Source: an uncultured Dokdonia sp.
GTDB lineage: Bacteria; Bacteroidota; Bacteroidia; Flavobacteriales; Flavobacteriaceae
Direction of reading: 5' to 3'
Assembly (NCBI RefSeq): GCF_947492535.1
Contig: NZ_CANLNH010000008.1
Span: 56,518-120,517, forward strand
DNA: 64,000 bases
In this document: positions 33,639 to 42,964 of the stretch, piece by piece
Position numbering within the stretch: position 1 is the stretch's first letter
Layout of the letters: each line of letters begins with the position of its first letter
Translations under genes and position numbers: made by a program
Notes under the pieces: model-generated
What the model was told of the DNA's origin: nothing
Databases searched by the model: none
Seen by the model: the letters and a program-made list of their open reading frames with translations, nothing else

Positions 33639-36140
33639 ATGACTAAAACTACACTTACCATCCTTTTCTCTTTTTTTGTTTCTATACTCTCTGCTCAAAT
33701 TGTGGGGACTGTACGTGATGATAAAGGCGAATCATTACCCTTTGTCAACATTTATTTGGAAGGTTCGCAAGAAGGAACTACAACCAATGGCGACGGCGAA
33801 TACGTACTAGATGTCTTAGGCTCTGGAGCTGGCAGAAATGCTACTGAACAAACGTACACCGTTGTTTTTCAATTTTTAGGATATACAACCGTACGAAAAG
33901 ATATTACCACAAAAAACTCACAATACACCTTAGATGTGGTTTTAGTACCAGAAACAACATCGCTAGATGAGGTGGTTGTAGAAGCGGGCGTGAACCCAGC
34001 CGATAGAGTAGTACGTGCAGCCATCGAAAATAGAAAAGCCAATTTAGAAAGACTCAGTGAGTATACAGCCAATTTTTATTCCAGAGGATTATGGCAAGTA
34101 AAAAATGCACCAGAGAAATTCTTAGGCCAAGAAGTTGGAGATTTAGGAGGAGGTCTAGATTCTACGCGTACTGGGATTATTTATTTAAGTGAGACCATTT
34201 CAGAAATAGCCTATCAACGTCCTAATAACTTTTCAGAAAAGATTATCGCTAGTAAAGTAAGTGGTGATGATAATGGATTTAGCTTTAATACAGCCATAGA
34301 TGCTAATTTTTCTTTCTATGAAAATACGTTAGAAATCAATACACAACTCATATCTCCTATAGGTATAAATGCCTTCTCGTATTATAAATACAAACTTATA
34401 GGAACCTTTTATGAAGAAGGAAAAATTATCAATAAGATAGAAGTAACACCACGTAGACCTAAAGATCGTGTCTTTAGCGGCTTAATCTATATTGTAGAAG
34501 ATGAATGGCAATTATATGGTGTAGACCTTGCTACCAATGGCGATGCCATACAAGTACCTATTATAGAAAATCTCAATTTCAAACAGAATTATAAATATGA
34601 TGCGCAATACAAACAATGGGTGAAAATCTCTCAAGTCATTGATTTTAGCTTTGGTATTTTGGGATTAAAAGGAGACGGTCGCTTTACAGCAGGCTATAGC
34701 GATTATAACTTTGAACCTAATTTTACAAAAAAATCGTTTACAAATGAAGTACTCTCATTTGCAGATGAAGCTAATAAGAAAGATAGTCTCTATTGGGAAG
34801 AAAAACGCCCTGTGCCTTTAACCTTAGAAGAGACAGATGATTATCTAAAAAAAGACAGCATCCAAGTTATTCGAAAGTCTAAAAAATATTTAGACTCTAT
34901 AGATGGCCGTAGTAATAAGTTTCGAATTTTAGATCCAATCACGGGATATTCATACACAAATACCTATAAACGCTGGCGTGTTGGATATGATGGCATTTTT
35001 AATAGTGTAGGATATAATACCGTACAAGGTTGGAATGGAGAGACAGGACTTAATTATTTTACGTGGAGTGATGATGATTATTCTAAAACCTTGTACGCTT
35101 TCGCGAAAGTCAACTATGGTTTTTCAGAAGATCGATTACGTTATAGAGCTGGATTTACACGACAATTTGATCAAAAGAAACGAGCCGTTTTAAGCGTGAT
35201 AGGAGGTGTAGAAACCAAACAATTTAATGCAAACAATCCTATTACCAATTCAGTAAATACGGTTGCATCTCTATATTTTGAACGTAATTATTTAAAAATC
35301 TATGAACGTTCTTTTGTAGATGTAGCCTACTCTCAAGAAATCTTTAATGGGTTACGATTATGGGGAAGTGTGAGTTATGAAGACCGTAAAGGACTTGCCA
35401 ATACAACCGATCAGACATTTTATCCAAAAGATGATATTGTCTTTACCAGTAACAATCCTAGAGACCCACAAAACCTTTTTCCTGATGACCCAACAGGTGT
35501 TGTAGATCATGCTATTGTAAAAACACAATTGAGTGCGCGTATTAATTTTGGTCAGAAGTATTATAATTACCCTACAGGGAAGTTTAATATCCCAAATGAT
35601 CGTTTTCCTACCTTATTTTTAACCTATGAAGGTGGTTTAGGAGCAGACGAAGATCGATTTAATTACACACAGTTAAGAGCGAGTCTACGTCAAGGTTTTA
35701 ATATTGGAAATAAAGGACGTTTTAGATATGCATTAAACGGAGGAACCTTTTTAAACTCTGCAGATGGAGCCAGCTTTATAGATTTCCAACACTTTAATGG
35801 AAATCAAACAAGAATTAACTTAGACGGAAGCAGTCTAAATCGATTTAATCTATTACCGTATTATGAACGTAGTACCAATCAAGGCTATTTTGAAGGACAT
35901 GTAGAGCATAATTTTAAAGGTTGGGTATTAGGAAAAATACCAGGTTTAAATACACTAAATTTTAATCTCGTTGCTGGAGCTCATGTGCTAAGTACCGCCG
36001 ACAATAGACCGTACACAGAATGGTCTATTGGACTTGATAATCTTGGATGGGGGAAATTTCGTTTTTTACGTGTAGACTATGTACGCTCTTCAGGATTGGG
36101 TGCAAATGATGGTGCTTTTGTCTTTGGAGTGAGTTTTTAA
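33639..36140 (+). CDS. DUF5686 outer-membrane protein with CarboxypepD_reg-like N-terminus
   Basis: 833 residues with a signal peptide (ends near LSAQI, residue 20). Residues 20-105 are a carboxypeptidase regulatory-like beta sandwich (IVGTVRDDKGESLPFVNIYL, TTTNGDGEYVLDV). Residues 110-833 match DUF5686: a region with DSTRTGIIYLSETI and repeated aromatic strands ending in FVFGVSF, the terminal Phe typical of outer-membrane barrels. It probably has a 16-strand-like barrel related to surface exporters. Function unknown. A copy of the abundant palindrome at 35096-35108 is in frame and encodes AFAK in LYAFAKVNYG. Confidence 0.9.
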   Translation: MTKTTLTILFSFFVSILSAQIVGTVRDDKGESLPFVNIYLEGSQEGTTTNGDGEYVLDVLGSGAGRNATEQTYTVVFQFLGYTTVRKDITTKNSQYTLDVVLVPETTSLDEVVVEAGVNPADRVVRAAIENRKANLERLSEYTANFYSRGLWQVKNAPEKFLGQEVGDLGGGLDSTRTGIIYLSETISEIAYQRPNNFSEKIIASKVSGDDNGFSFNTAIDANFSFYENTLEINTQLISPIGINAFSYYKYKLIGTFYEEGKIINKIEVTPRRPKDRVFSGLIYIVEDEWQLYGVDLATNGDAIQVPIIENLNFKQNYKYDAQYKQWVKISQVIDFSFGILGLKGDGRFTAGYSDYNFEPNFTKKSFTNEVLSFADEANKKDSLYWEEKRPVPLTLEETDDYLKKDSIQVIRKSKKYLDSIDGRSNKFRILDPITGYSYTNTYKRWRVGYDGIFNSVGYNTVQGWNGETGLNYFTWSDDDYSKTLYAFAKVNYGFSEDRLRYRAGFTRQFDQKKRAVLSVIGGVETKQFNANNPITNSVNTVASLYFERNYLKIYERSFVDVAYSQEIFNGLRLWGSVSYEDRKGLANTTDQTFYPKDDIVFTSNNPRDPQNLFPDDPTGVVDHAIVKTQLSARINFGQKYYNYPTGKFNIPNDRFPTLFLTYEGGLGADEDRFNYTQLRASLRQGFNIGNKGRFRYALNGGTFLNSADGASFIDFQHFNGNQTRINLDGSSLNRFNLLPYYERSTNQGYFEGHVEHNFKGWVLGKIPGLNTLNFNLVAGAHVLSTADNRPYTEWSIGLDNLGWGKFRFLRVDYVRSSGLGANDGAFVFGVSF

Positions 36141-36164
36141 TAGGTAATATCACTATAGCGATTA

Positions 36165-36512
36165 TTAGGCTATTACCAGCTTGGCATACGTCTTACCGTC
36201 TGTGTCAACATAATTGCTATTATATACTCTTTTTCCTGCAATAGCAGCTACTTTTTGAATATCTTCAGGTGCTCCGGCAAATACGATATTCATGATGTTA
36301 GGAGTGTCACTTGGTAAGAAATCAGAAACATATAATCCGTAGGTGTCTAGGACATCTTCTAATGGATATTGTGTGTTTTCTCCTTCTTCTAATTCAAGAG
36401 AGAAGGCTATTTTACATTCAAAATCCTGAGGATCGTTTTTGTACATACCATCCTTTAATGGGATAGGCGTAATATCATTTTTTGGAGGTGGTATGATTTT
36501 AATATTTTTCAT
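36165..36512 (-). CDS. Unknown small protein
   Basis: 115 residues, cytoplasmic and acidic, without signal peptide or membrane segment. The N-terminus is proline-rich (KIIPPPKNDITPIP), and the rest alternates short strands and helices (CKIAFSLELEEGEN, NIMNIVFAGAPEDIQKVAAIAG). No family is recognised. Codon use is like that of its neighbours. It converges on the DUF5686 gene (24 bp) and has a composite palindrome just upstream. Real gene likely; function unknown. Confidence 0.6.
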   Translation of the reverse strand: MKNIKIIPPPKNDITPIPLKDGMYKNDPQDFECKIAFSLELEEGENTQYPLEDVLDTYGLYVSDFLPSDTPNIMNIVFAGAPEDIQKVAAIAGKRVYNSNYVDTDGKTYAKLVIA

Positions 36513-36537
36513 AAGAATACGTGTTTGTTTTTGAAGG

Positions 36538-36606
36538 CTAAATACGCTTTAACGCTACGCTCTCCTTCTTGGTTGTGAACCTACCTGCTGGTAGGCAGGA
36601 GCGTAT
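36538..36606. repeat. Composite palindrome, long insert form
   Basis: ATACGCTTTAACGC and GAGCGTATA arms enclose an insert with TACCTGCTGGTAGGCAGG. The internal part GTGAACCTACCTGC is shared with the forms at 41648 and 55039. Confidence 0.7.
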
Positions 36607-36617
36607 ATAACCACATT

Positions 36618-37085
36618 TTACTGTGCTCTCACAATCTTTTTAAGAATGGCAATCTGACCCAAATGATAGTGCGTATGCTCTACAATACCTTGTAAATTTC
36701 TGTAATAGTTACCATACTTGGGATCAATAAATTTCTCCCATATCTTATCTTCAGGAAGTTGTTCTATAAGAGAAGCAAAATGATCGGCGGCGGTATAGGT
36801 TTTTTCTAAGAAGGTATCCCAATCTTGTTTTGATTGGATAGGAGGGTGGTCAAAGCTAAATGTATCTTTTCCGTCTAAAGGTCCGCCTTCTAATACTTTT
36901 GTAACCGTATTCACATAATAATGAATATGATACGCTAGCGTGGCAATCGTATTACAGTTGTATACTTGTGTTGTCGCTTCTTGCCACGTTACATCAGCCA
37001 GTTGATTTTTAAGATTGGAAGAGGTCCAATTTCCTGAGAAATAGACATCTCTTAGATGTTTTGCTATGTGTTTTGTAGTGCTCAT
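36618..37085 (-). CDS. DinB family protein
   Basis: 155 residues, a four-helix bundle with the metal-binding histidines of DinB-like proteins: LAYHIHYY (residues near 50) and THYHLGQIAIL (near 140). The fold is used by metal-dependent thiol-S-transferases (bacillithiol- or mycothiol-linked) and stress proteins. In Bacteroidota the substrate is unknown. Cytoplasmic. It stands alone on the minus strand between a repeat and an SDR gene. Confidence 0.85.
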   Translation of the reverse strand: MSTTKHIAKHLRDVYFSGNWTSSNLKNQLADVTWQEATTQVYNCNTIATLAYHIHYYVNTVTKVLEGGPLDGKDTFSFDHPPIQSKQDWDTFLEKTYTAADHFASLIEQLPEDKIWEKFIDPKYGNYYRNLQGIVEHTHYHLGQIAILKKIVRAQ

Positions 37086-37161
37086 TTATATTCTAAAATA
37101 ACCTAAAGATACAAGTTTCTTTAGATGCTTTTTCCAGTATGTTCTAAACTTAGATGATATA

Positions 37162-38022
37162 TTATAAGAAATTCTTTTTTACTTCATTAATTAACATAAG
37201 TCCTGTTGGGTCTGCTTTTGTTTTTAATTCACAAAATTCATTAGCCCATGCTGAGGTTCTGATTCGTAAAGGTGGGGTTTCGGTATTGACAACTTGTAAA
37301 ATTACTTCTGCAACTTCTTTTCCCGTTTGGTATACAGCTAGGTTACTTTCAGTGGCTCTTTTTTGAGAACCTGCAAGATATTTTTCAAAAATTGGAAGAT
37401 ACTCTCCTCTAGCAAGCTGCCCATCTACAGTTGTTTTTTCAATGGCAGATTTCATAAACTCAGTGGCTATACCGCCAGGTTCTACTAACGTAAATTTGAT
37501 GTTAAATGTAGTTCCTACATAGGTTGCTAAACTTTCTGTAAATCCCTCAACGGCAAATTTTGCTCCACAATAGATTTCATTAAATGGTTGTCCTACCAAT
37601 CCTCCAACTGAGGTTATATTGATGATGTGTCCAGCTTTTTGTTTTCTCATATGCGGTAAGACTGCTTTAGTAGTACGCACAACTCCTAGATAATTTACAT
37701 CTGTAACCCAGTTAATTTCTTCTTCACTTGTTTCTTCAAGTGTTTTAGCAAATCCAGCGCCAGCATTATTTAATAAGATATCTATAGTACCCTCTTTTTC
37801 TATTACTATATTGATTGCTGAATTTATAGAAGATTGGCTAGTTACATCAAGCTGTAGTATTTCAATATCTAAGTTTTCATCTTTGATATGCTTTTTTAGC
37901 TCTTCTGACTTTTTTAGATTACGCATTGTCGCATAGACTTTAAAACCATTACGAGAGAATAAAAGTGAAGCTTCATAACCCACACCTGATGATGTTCCTG
38001 TAATTAATATATTTCTTTTCAT
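37162..38022 (-). CDS. SDR family oxidoreductase
   Basis: 286 residues with all classical SDR signs: TGTSSGVGYE for NAD(P) binding (residues 8-17), NNAGAG, the catalytic serine in INITSVGG and the YCGAK tyrosine-lysine pair (YxxxK). It reduces or oxidises a carbonyl/alcohol group using NAD(P)H; the arginine-lysine content of the first turn (ATMRNLKKS) suggests NADPH. The DoxX gene starts 20 bp upstream on the same strand, so the two form an operon that may deal with quinone or aldehyde stress. Confidence 0.93.
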   Translation of the reverse strand: MKRNILITGTSSGVGYEASLLFSRNGFKVYATMRNLKKSEELKKHIKDENLDIEILQLDVTSQSSINSAINIVIEKEGTIDILLNNAGAGFAKTLEETSEEEINWVTDVNYLGVVRTTKAVLPHMRKQKAGHIINITSVGGLVGQPFNEIYCGAKFAVEGFTESLATYVGTTFNIKFTLVEPGGIATEFMKSAIEKTTVDGQLARGEYLPIFEKYLAGSQKRATESNLAVYQTGKEVAEVILQVVNTETPPLRIRTSAWANEFCELKTKADPTGLMLINEVKKNFL

Positions 38023-38042
38023 TGAGTTTGTTTTTATATCAT

Positions 38043-38402
38043 TTATACTCCTATGTTGTTCTTATGTAGGTATATATACGAAATTATAAGAATAATGATC
38101 AATACAACATTTATTAGCGTAATGGAGATGGGATCTTTATGAGCCGTATGCGCTACAATTGCAGTTATAAAAAATAACGCAATACCAGCGTATGCCCATT
38201 CTTTTATGTATAAAGGAACCATTGGAACTAAAATGAGTATTGCTGCTAAAATTTTTAAAACAACTAATTGCTTTCGAAAAAAATCAGGAAATCCTAATGC
38301 CCTAACGCCTTCAATTGCTGCTTTGCTATATAAATAAGAATATGCGCTCCATAAAAGAAAAATAGATGTTAATGTGGTTGATATCCAATAAATCATTTTC
38401 AT
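38043..38402 (-). CDS. DoxX family membrane protein
   Basis: 119 residues with four transmembrane helices and the DoxX-like pattern: short N-terminal helix (IYWISTTLTSIFLLWSAYSY), then the charged GFPDFFRKQLVVLKILAAILIL and AYAGIALFFITAIVAHTAH. DoxX proteins belong to quinone-linked oxidoreductase or redox stress systems. It is upstream in the operon with the SDR oxidoreductase, 20 bp apart. No catalytic residues are visible; it is a membrane partner by context only. Confidence 0.85.
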   Translation of the reverse strand: MKMIYWISTTLTSIFLLWSAYSYLYSKAAIEGVRALGFPDFFRKQLVVLKILAAILILVPMVPLYIKEWAYAGIALFFITAIVAHTAHKDPISITLINVVLIIILIISYIYLHKNNIGV

Positions 38403-38499
38403 GTATCTAGGGTTTTTATTTTTAGGTATAGTAGGAGTTCATACAAACCTAACTAATTCTGTATGAGTTTACAAGGACAACTGTAAGATATGTCTTTTT

Positions 38500-38545
38500 T
38501 ATTGGTACCGCCAAAGGATATAATATTCCGAGACTTGCCCTGAAG
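38500..38545. repeat. Dispersed repeat fragment (ATTGG(T/C)ACCGCCAAAGG type)
   Basis: This piece shares ATTGGNACCGCCAAAGG and TAATATTCCGAG with the longer copy at 53761-53853. It lies in the divergent region between the DoxX and sigma-factor genes. Confidence 0.65.
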
Positions 38546-38601
38546 ATTATTCACCAGTTTTGTCACAAACCGTATCTTTTGATTGTCTAATCTAATAGCA
38601 T

Positions 38602-39408
38602 ATGGAAAACAAACTAAATCTACTCGTTAAAAAAGCAAATGAAGGTGATAAGAAATCTTTAGAGCTTGTCATTTTAGAAATGAACGATTTAGTATATAAT
38701 CTATCATTAAAGATGTTACTCTTCCCAGAAGATGCTGAGGATGCGACACAAGAGATCTTAATTAAGGTGATTACACATTTAAGTACGTTTCAATATCAGA
38801 GTCAGTTTACGACTTGGGTATATCGTATCGCAACCAACTATCTAATTACGTATAAAGGAAAGAAATCAAAGCAGTTTGCGATGCCTTTTAAGGAGTATGC
38901 AACATTGATAGATTCAGGACAATCTGATACGGTGACGCATGCTAAGAATGCTGGAGAGCTTGCTCTTTTAGAAGAAGAGGTAAAAGTAAGTTGTACGCAA
39001 GGCTTATTATTGTGTTTAAACTCCAGTGATCGTTTGGTATATATTCTTGCTGAAATTCTAGAATTTACTGGAAAAGAAGGTGCAGAAATACTCCAGATAA
39101 CTCCAGAGAATTTTAGAAAGAAGTTGTCTAGATCAAGAGAAAAAATACGAAATTTCTTAACAAACAAATGCGGATTGGTACGTCCAGAAAATCCGTGTCG
39201 ATGTCGTAAGAAAATAGACTTTCTAACCCATCAAAAAGTTATCAATCCTGACAATCTTCGGTTTGCCCAGTTTACAAAACGAAGTATGGATTTAGTGAAT
39301 CAAATTGGGGATTTAGAAAAAACAGTTGCTATTTATCGTGCTACGCCAGATATTCCTGCTCCTGAAACTATTATGAAAACCATAAAAGAAACCATTTTAA
39401 TCACTTAA
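38602..39408 (+). CDS. ECF-type RNA polymerase sigma factor with C-terminal extension
   Basis: 268 residues. Residues 1-90 are region 2 (NDLVYNLSLKMLLFPEDAEDATQEIL and FTTWVYRIATNYL). Residues 120-180 are a region-4-like HTH (LEFTGKEGAEILQITPENFRKKLSRSREKIRNF). An extension of about 85 residues begins with a cysteine cluster, CGLVRPENPCRCRKK, that may bind metal. ECF factors redirect RNA polymerase to a stress regulon. The small membrane protein encoded 7 bp downstream is a candidate regulator (anti-sigma-like partner), though it has no anti-sigma motif I can see. A repeat lies upstream. Confidence 0.9.
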   Translation: MENKLNLLVKKANEGDKKSLELVILEMNDLVYNLSLKMLLFPEDAEDATQEILIKVITHLSTFQYQSQFTTWVYRIATNYLITYKGKKSKQFAMPFKEYATLIDSGQSDTVTHAKNAGELALLEEEVKVSCTQGLLLCLNSSDRLVYILAEILEFTGKEGAEILQITPENFRKKLSRSREKIRNFLTNKCGLVRPENPCRCRKKIDFLTHQKVINPDNLRFAQFTKRSMDLVNQIGDLEKTVAIYRATPDIPAPETIMKTIKETILIT

Positions 39409-39415
39409 ATGCATT

Positions 39416-39844
39416 ATGAAATCACCTTTTAATCTCAAGCAGTTTGTTATCATCACATTATTAGTAAGTATTTGGATCAATATTTCTGAAGTGTTTAGAT
39501 ACTTTGTACTTGTCATGCCTCGAATAAAAACTTTTTTTCAATATCAATCAGGTATTGCAGATATGAATATGGGGATTTTTTCTATTTGGGGATTGTGGGA
39601 TACGTTATTAACAGCGATTCTTGTGTTTGTCTTTTGGTTATATGCTCGATCTTTTGGGAATACAGCAAAATCTGTATGGGTCTCAGGGACTTTTGTTTGG
39701 ATGGCTGTTTTTGTGATCTTTTGGGTAGCTACAGCAAATATGGGATTATCAGAATGGAGCATTCTTTTAATCACATTGCCATTGAGCCTGTTAGAAATGC
39801 TCGTAGGTGCTTGGATGGCTTCTTGGTTGTATAAGCGAGTATAG
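39416..39844 (+). CDS. Unknown four-helix membrane protein, co-transcribed with the sigma factor
   Basis: 142 residues with four hydrophobic helices, near residues 9-31, 51-72, 85-108 and 113-135, and short charged loops. It starts 7 bp after the sigma factor gene, so it is in the same transcript. No named family is recognised. The topology resembles small sensor-type membrane proteins, and the position suggests it senses a membrane signal or anchors the sigma factor, which is only an inference. Confidence 0.75.
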   Translation: MKSPFNLKQFVIITLLVSIWINISEVFRYFVLVMPRIKTFFQYQSGIADMNMGIFSIWGLWDTLLTAILVFVFWLYARSFGNTAKSVWVSGTFVWMAVFVIFWVATANMGLSEWSILLITLPLSLLEMLVGAWMASWLYKRV

Positions 39845-39904
39845 AAGAGTAGGTAATTTTCGCGAAAGCGGAATTAGGAAAGCAACAAAGAAGATGACTT
39901 GTAA

Positions 39905-41362
39905 TTAAGTGTCTTTCCTTTTTAAAACCCGCCCTCTAGGCTCATTCCCTTCATGGAGTACAATATCAGAGTGTAAAAACTGTGCAGCATCTGCCGAGTC
40001 TTTTACTTTGGAAGCACTGCGTGCTAACATTTCTGCTTCAAAGTCAGTTAATACACTTTTTCGTATACCTACATCTCTCCAACCAGATAAAGGTCTACAG
40101 CCTCTTGAAATTCCTCTGGCGATTGCTAAGGCATCTAATAATGCTTGATTAGCTCCCTGCCCTTTAAACGGGCTCATAGGATGTGCGGCATCACCTATCA
40201 GCGTTACTTTTTCTCCTTTTTGTAATAACTCTGGCGTAAGAAGCTCTCGATCGTAGACTGGATATCCAGAAATTTGTGTTGGATAGGTAGCTTCCATAAT
40301 CTGAGGAATGGGGTCATGCCATTGAGTTCTGCGACATGCTTCTTCTTTTAATGCTTCAGCTCCTTTTGCACTCAAAACTTGTGCTTCTTTTTCAGACATA
40401 GGAAAACTCAATTGCCACATAATAGCGTCTGAAGTAAATGGCATCATATAGATGCGTTCGTTACCATTGGCTGTTTGAAATACAGTGGCTGAGTCGAGTA
40501 GGGGACTCTCCATATCTTTGAGTGATTCTAGCGGACAAATACCCAAAATGACAATACAATCTAAGTAGCGTAAAGGAGTTATGTCTTCGCCAATGAGGAG
40601 TTTTCTAATTGTACTACGAATGCCATCTGCGCCCACAACAAGATCAGCTTTGGTATTTTTTATCACTCCATTTACTTGAAAACTTAATTGTATACTTTCA
40701 TCTTCATTGTCTTTAAAACCTATAAGCTGGTGTCCCCATTGTACGGCTTCATGTCCGTTAAGTTGTTCTAATAAAGCTAGACGTAAGGATTGTCGTGCGA
40801 TATGGACATTGGTACGTTTTGGAGTCGTTTTTACATCAGATTCTACCCATTTTCTCATACCCCATTCGCCAAGTATTTTTCCTTCGGTGGTATGTACCAC
40901 ATGTCTTGTGGAGACCACACCTTCTTTTAAGGTAGTAATTCCAAATCCTTGAATGGCTTTACTGGCTTGCTGCAAGGTAAGACCATAGCCTTGCGATCGT
41001 TGGTCAAAACTGTTATCTCTTTCATACAGCGTAAAAGGAATCTTACGATGTAAGCAAGCAACAGCTAAAGCTACACCAGCAATCCCTCCGCCAATGATAG
41101 CTACGTGTGGGTAATTTTCTATATCCGGTATGGGATAGGTGTCTGATGGGAGTAATCCAGATCCAGCACAGTGAGGGCAAGGATATAATTTGCCTTTCGG
41201 CGAAATGGGTGCTATGCCTTTTCCATCTGTTTTTTCAAATTCTTCTAAAGCCTTTTGATGCTGGAGTCGTACTTTTTTGCGTATACGTCGTCTTTTTTTG
41301 CCATGTCCTTTACATTCTTGGCATATTGTCCAGCTACCTTTTTCGTGTTCTTTCTCTTTCAT
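39905..41362 (-). CDS. FAD-dependent monooxygenase with N-terminal DnaJ-like zinc-finger motifs
   Basis: 485 residues. Residues 80-460 form a PHBH-type FAD monooxygenase with the Rossmann motif IIGGGIAGVALA, the DG motif VVGADGIRST and the GD motif TLIGDAAHPMSPFKGQG. It should hydroxylate an aromatic or similar substrate with NAD(P)H and O2. Before it lie about 75 residues with two CxxCxGxG motifs, CQECKGHG and CPHCAGSG, separated by a basic stretch (KKRRRIRKKVRLQ). This is the metal-binding pattern of the DnaJ zinc finger. The fusion is unusual. No partner genes are adjacent, so the substrate is unknown. Confidence 0.88.
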   Translation of the reverse strand: MKEKEHEKGSWTICQECKGHGKKRRRIRKKVRLQHQKALEEFEKTDGKGIAPISPKGKLYPCPHCAGSGLLPSDTYPIPDIENYPHVAIIGGGIAGVALAVACLHRKIPFTLYERDNSFDQRSQGYGLTLQQASKAIQGFGITTLKEGVVSTRHVVHTTEGKILGEWGMRKWVESDVKTTPKRTNVHIARQSLRLALLEQLNGHEAVQWGHQLIGFKDNEDESIQLSFQVNGVIKNTKADLVVGADGIRSTIRKLLIGEDITPLRYLDCIVILGICPLESLKDMESPLLDSATVFQTANGNERIYMMPFTSDAIMWQLSFPMSEKEAQVLSAKGAEALKEEACRRTQWHDPIPQIMEATYPTQISGYPVYDRELLTPELLQKGEKVTLIGDAAHPMSPFKGQGANQALLDALAIARGISRGCRPLSGWRDVGIRKSVLTDFEAEMLARSASKVKDSADAAQFLHSDIVLHEGNEPRGRVLKRKDT

Positions 41363-41890
41363 ATGTTCTTAGGAAATACAACGTATAGCTTTAGGGTATT
41401 TTTTTACTATGAAGTGATTTAGACTTTTTCCTATTCGCTATAAAAATGTTCTTTTTTATTCAATTTTCGTCTTTTTATTATTTCGTAGCGCTGCTATGAA
41501 ATGCAAAAAACGCTTCAATTGATCAAAAAATCCCTATTTTTCACTTGAATCAAAGAAGTTTAAATCACTTCTATTTGAAATAACAGGTCTTCTACTTTAT
41601 TTTATAAATATAACTTAAAATAGGAACGTGGCAGTATAGGTTTTACCGTTACGCTTTTCCTTTTGGTCATGAACCTGCCTACAGGCAAGCAGGAGCGTAT
41701 TTAGAAAAACACATCAAATAAAGTGTAAAAGTTTGTTATGTCGTTTTTAATCTCCTCTCCCTCTAGGAGAGGATTAAGGTGAGGGTTTTTGTTGTAGAAA
41801 CCTCTCATTACTGAAGTAATTTCAGAATGACGTAATTAGATTCCTTTTATAGAAAACCTTGTTGAGATATAACGAAGGGAGTTCTATACG
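41363..41890. repeat. Intergenic region with composite repeats
   Basis: 41648-41702 is a split-arm palindrome (TTACGCTTTTCC...GCAGGAGCGTATTTA). 41753-41785 is a CTCCTCTCC..GGAGAGG hairpin like that at 16439. 41805-41832 is a TCATTACTGAAGTAATTTCAGAATGACG hairpin of the 9407 family. No gene was seen in the 528-bp gap. Confidence 0.75.
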
Positions 41891-42478
41891 CTACCTAAAC
41901 GGAGGTCCAGAAACCCAACCTACAATCGATTGGCGTGTACCTTTGGTGATAGGGGTAACGCGATGGATAATAAAGGAAGGGAAAATAATAATCGTTCCTT
42001 TTTCTCGTGGGGCATTTACGATCTTTTGATTGATCATAAATTGTAGATCACCTCCTTCATACTCATCTGGATCTGACAATTGAATAGTCATGCTTAATTT
42101 TCGAGCTGAAATTTCTCCTGCGCCAAAATCTAAATGCCAATCAAAAAAGTCACCTTCAGAATATCTGGTGAGTTGTAATTCTTGATGGAACCCTAATAAA
42201 TCAAACCAATAGCGTTCATTGTTACAATGCATGGCTAGGTCTGCTAGTTTTTTATAGATCCACTCGTTTTCTGGGATATGATCTATAAACATTACCGAAC
42301 TTTTTCGAAGCTCTTCATCTGGTTGTCCTTTGCCAGAGACCGTAGCTTCTATCGTTTTGTTATCATCCCAGAAATTAAGAATTCTGTCTATTTCATGAGG
42401 GAGAAATAGCCCTTGATAGTAGATATATTCAGCAAAGTTATGTTTAAGTGGAAGGCCAAATGAATAGTTTATGGACAT
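41891..42478 (-). CDS. 2OG-Fe(II) oxygenase (PKHD-type)
   Basis: 195 residues. The double-stranded beta helix core has the Fe ligands H-x-D in DWHLDFGAG and a distal His in IIHRVTPI. It is followed by the 2-oxoglutarate-binding Arg in GTRQSIVGW. It is close to the PiuC/PKHD hydroxylases, which couple 2-oxoglutarate decarboxylation to hydroxylation of a target. Cytoplasmic. The next upstream gene (42626) is 147 bp away, so probably a separate transcript. Substrate unknown. Confidence 0.88.
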   Translation of the reverse strand: MSINYSFGLPLKHNFAEYIYYQGLFLPHEIDRILNFWDDNKTIEATVSGKGQPDEELRKSSVMFIDHIPENEWIYKKLADLAMHCNNERYWFDLLGFHQELQLTRYSEGDFFDWHLDFGAGEISARKLSMTIQLSDPDEYEGGDLQFMINQKIVNAPREKGTIIIFPSFIIHRVTPITKGTRQSIVGWVSGPPFR

Positions 42479-42625
42479 AGCTTAGTGTATGATGTTAAGT
42501 AAATATGCAATTTTAAAATAATCTCATCCATCAAATACTTGGATTGATACGGGATGAAAGTACACTATTCACCTCGATTCATTTCAAGGGTTTTTACCTG
42601 TTTTTTACTTAGGTTTTACGAAGTG

Positions 42626-42940
42626 TTAATTTCTACGTATCAACTCTGAAGATTCTGGATCTTCTTCTTTCCAGGAATTTTCTAACAGTTTATAGAATAT
42701 GTAGCAACATAAAATTCCAAATGGCAGTAGTATGATGCCTAATAATATATCATTAATAGTATCTATAAATCCTGGCGAAATAAATTCTGATGCAATACCT
42801 AGAATAAGACCAAAGAGTAGGGTACCTGCGTAGTAAGCGATAATTCCTAGAATGGCAAATCCCCACTTACTCCTATTATGCGCTTCTGCAAGTTTGTAAA
42901 AATATTTACCAATCCAATAGAGTAGTAATAATGATAACAT
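42626..42940 (-). CDS. Unknown membrane protein
   Basis: 104 residues with three hydrophobic helices: a short N-terminal one (residues 1-15), residues 26-49 (FAILGIIAYYAGTLLFGLIL) and 63-85 (DILLGIILLPFGILCCYIFY). The C-terminus is acidic then basic (EEDPESSELIRRN). No family is recognised. It lies 24 bp downstream of the DUF418 gene on the same strand, so the two are likely co-transcribed. A role in the envelope is plausible but unsupported. Confidence 0.7.
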   Translation of the reverse strand: MLSLLLLYWIGKYFYKLAEAHNRSKWGFAILGIIAYYAGTLLFGLILGIASEFISPGFIDTINDILLGIILLPFGILCCYIFYKLLENSWKEEDPESSELIRRN

Positions 42941-42964
42941 AGTTTTTGTTTTTTCTAAATATAA

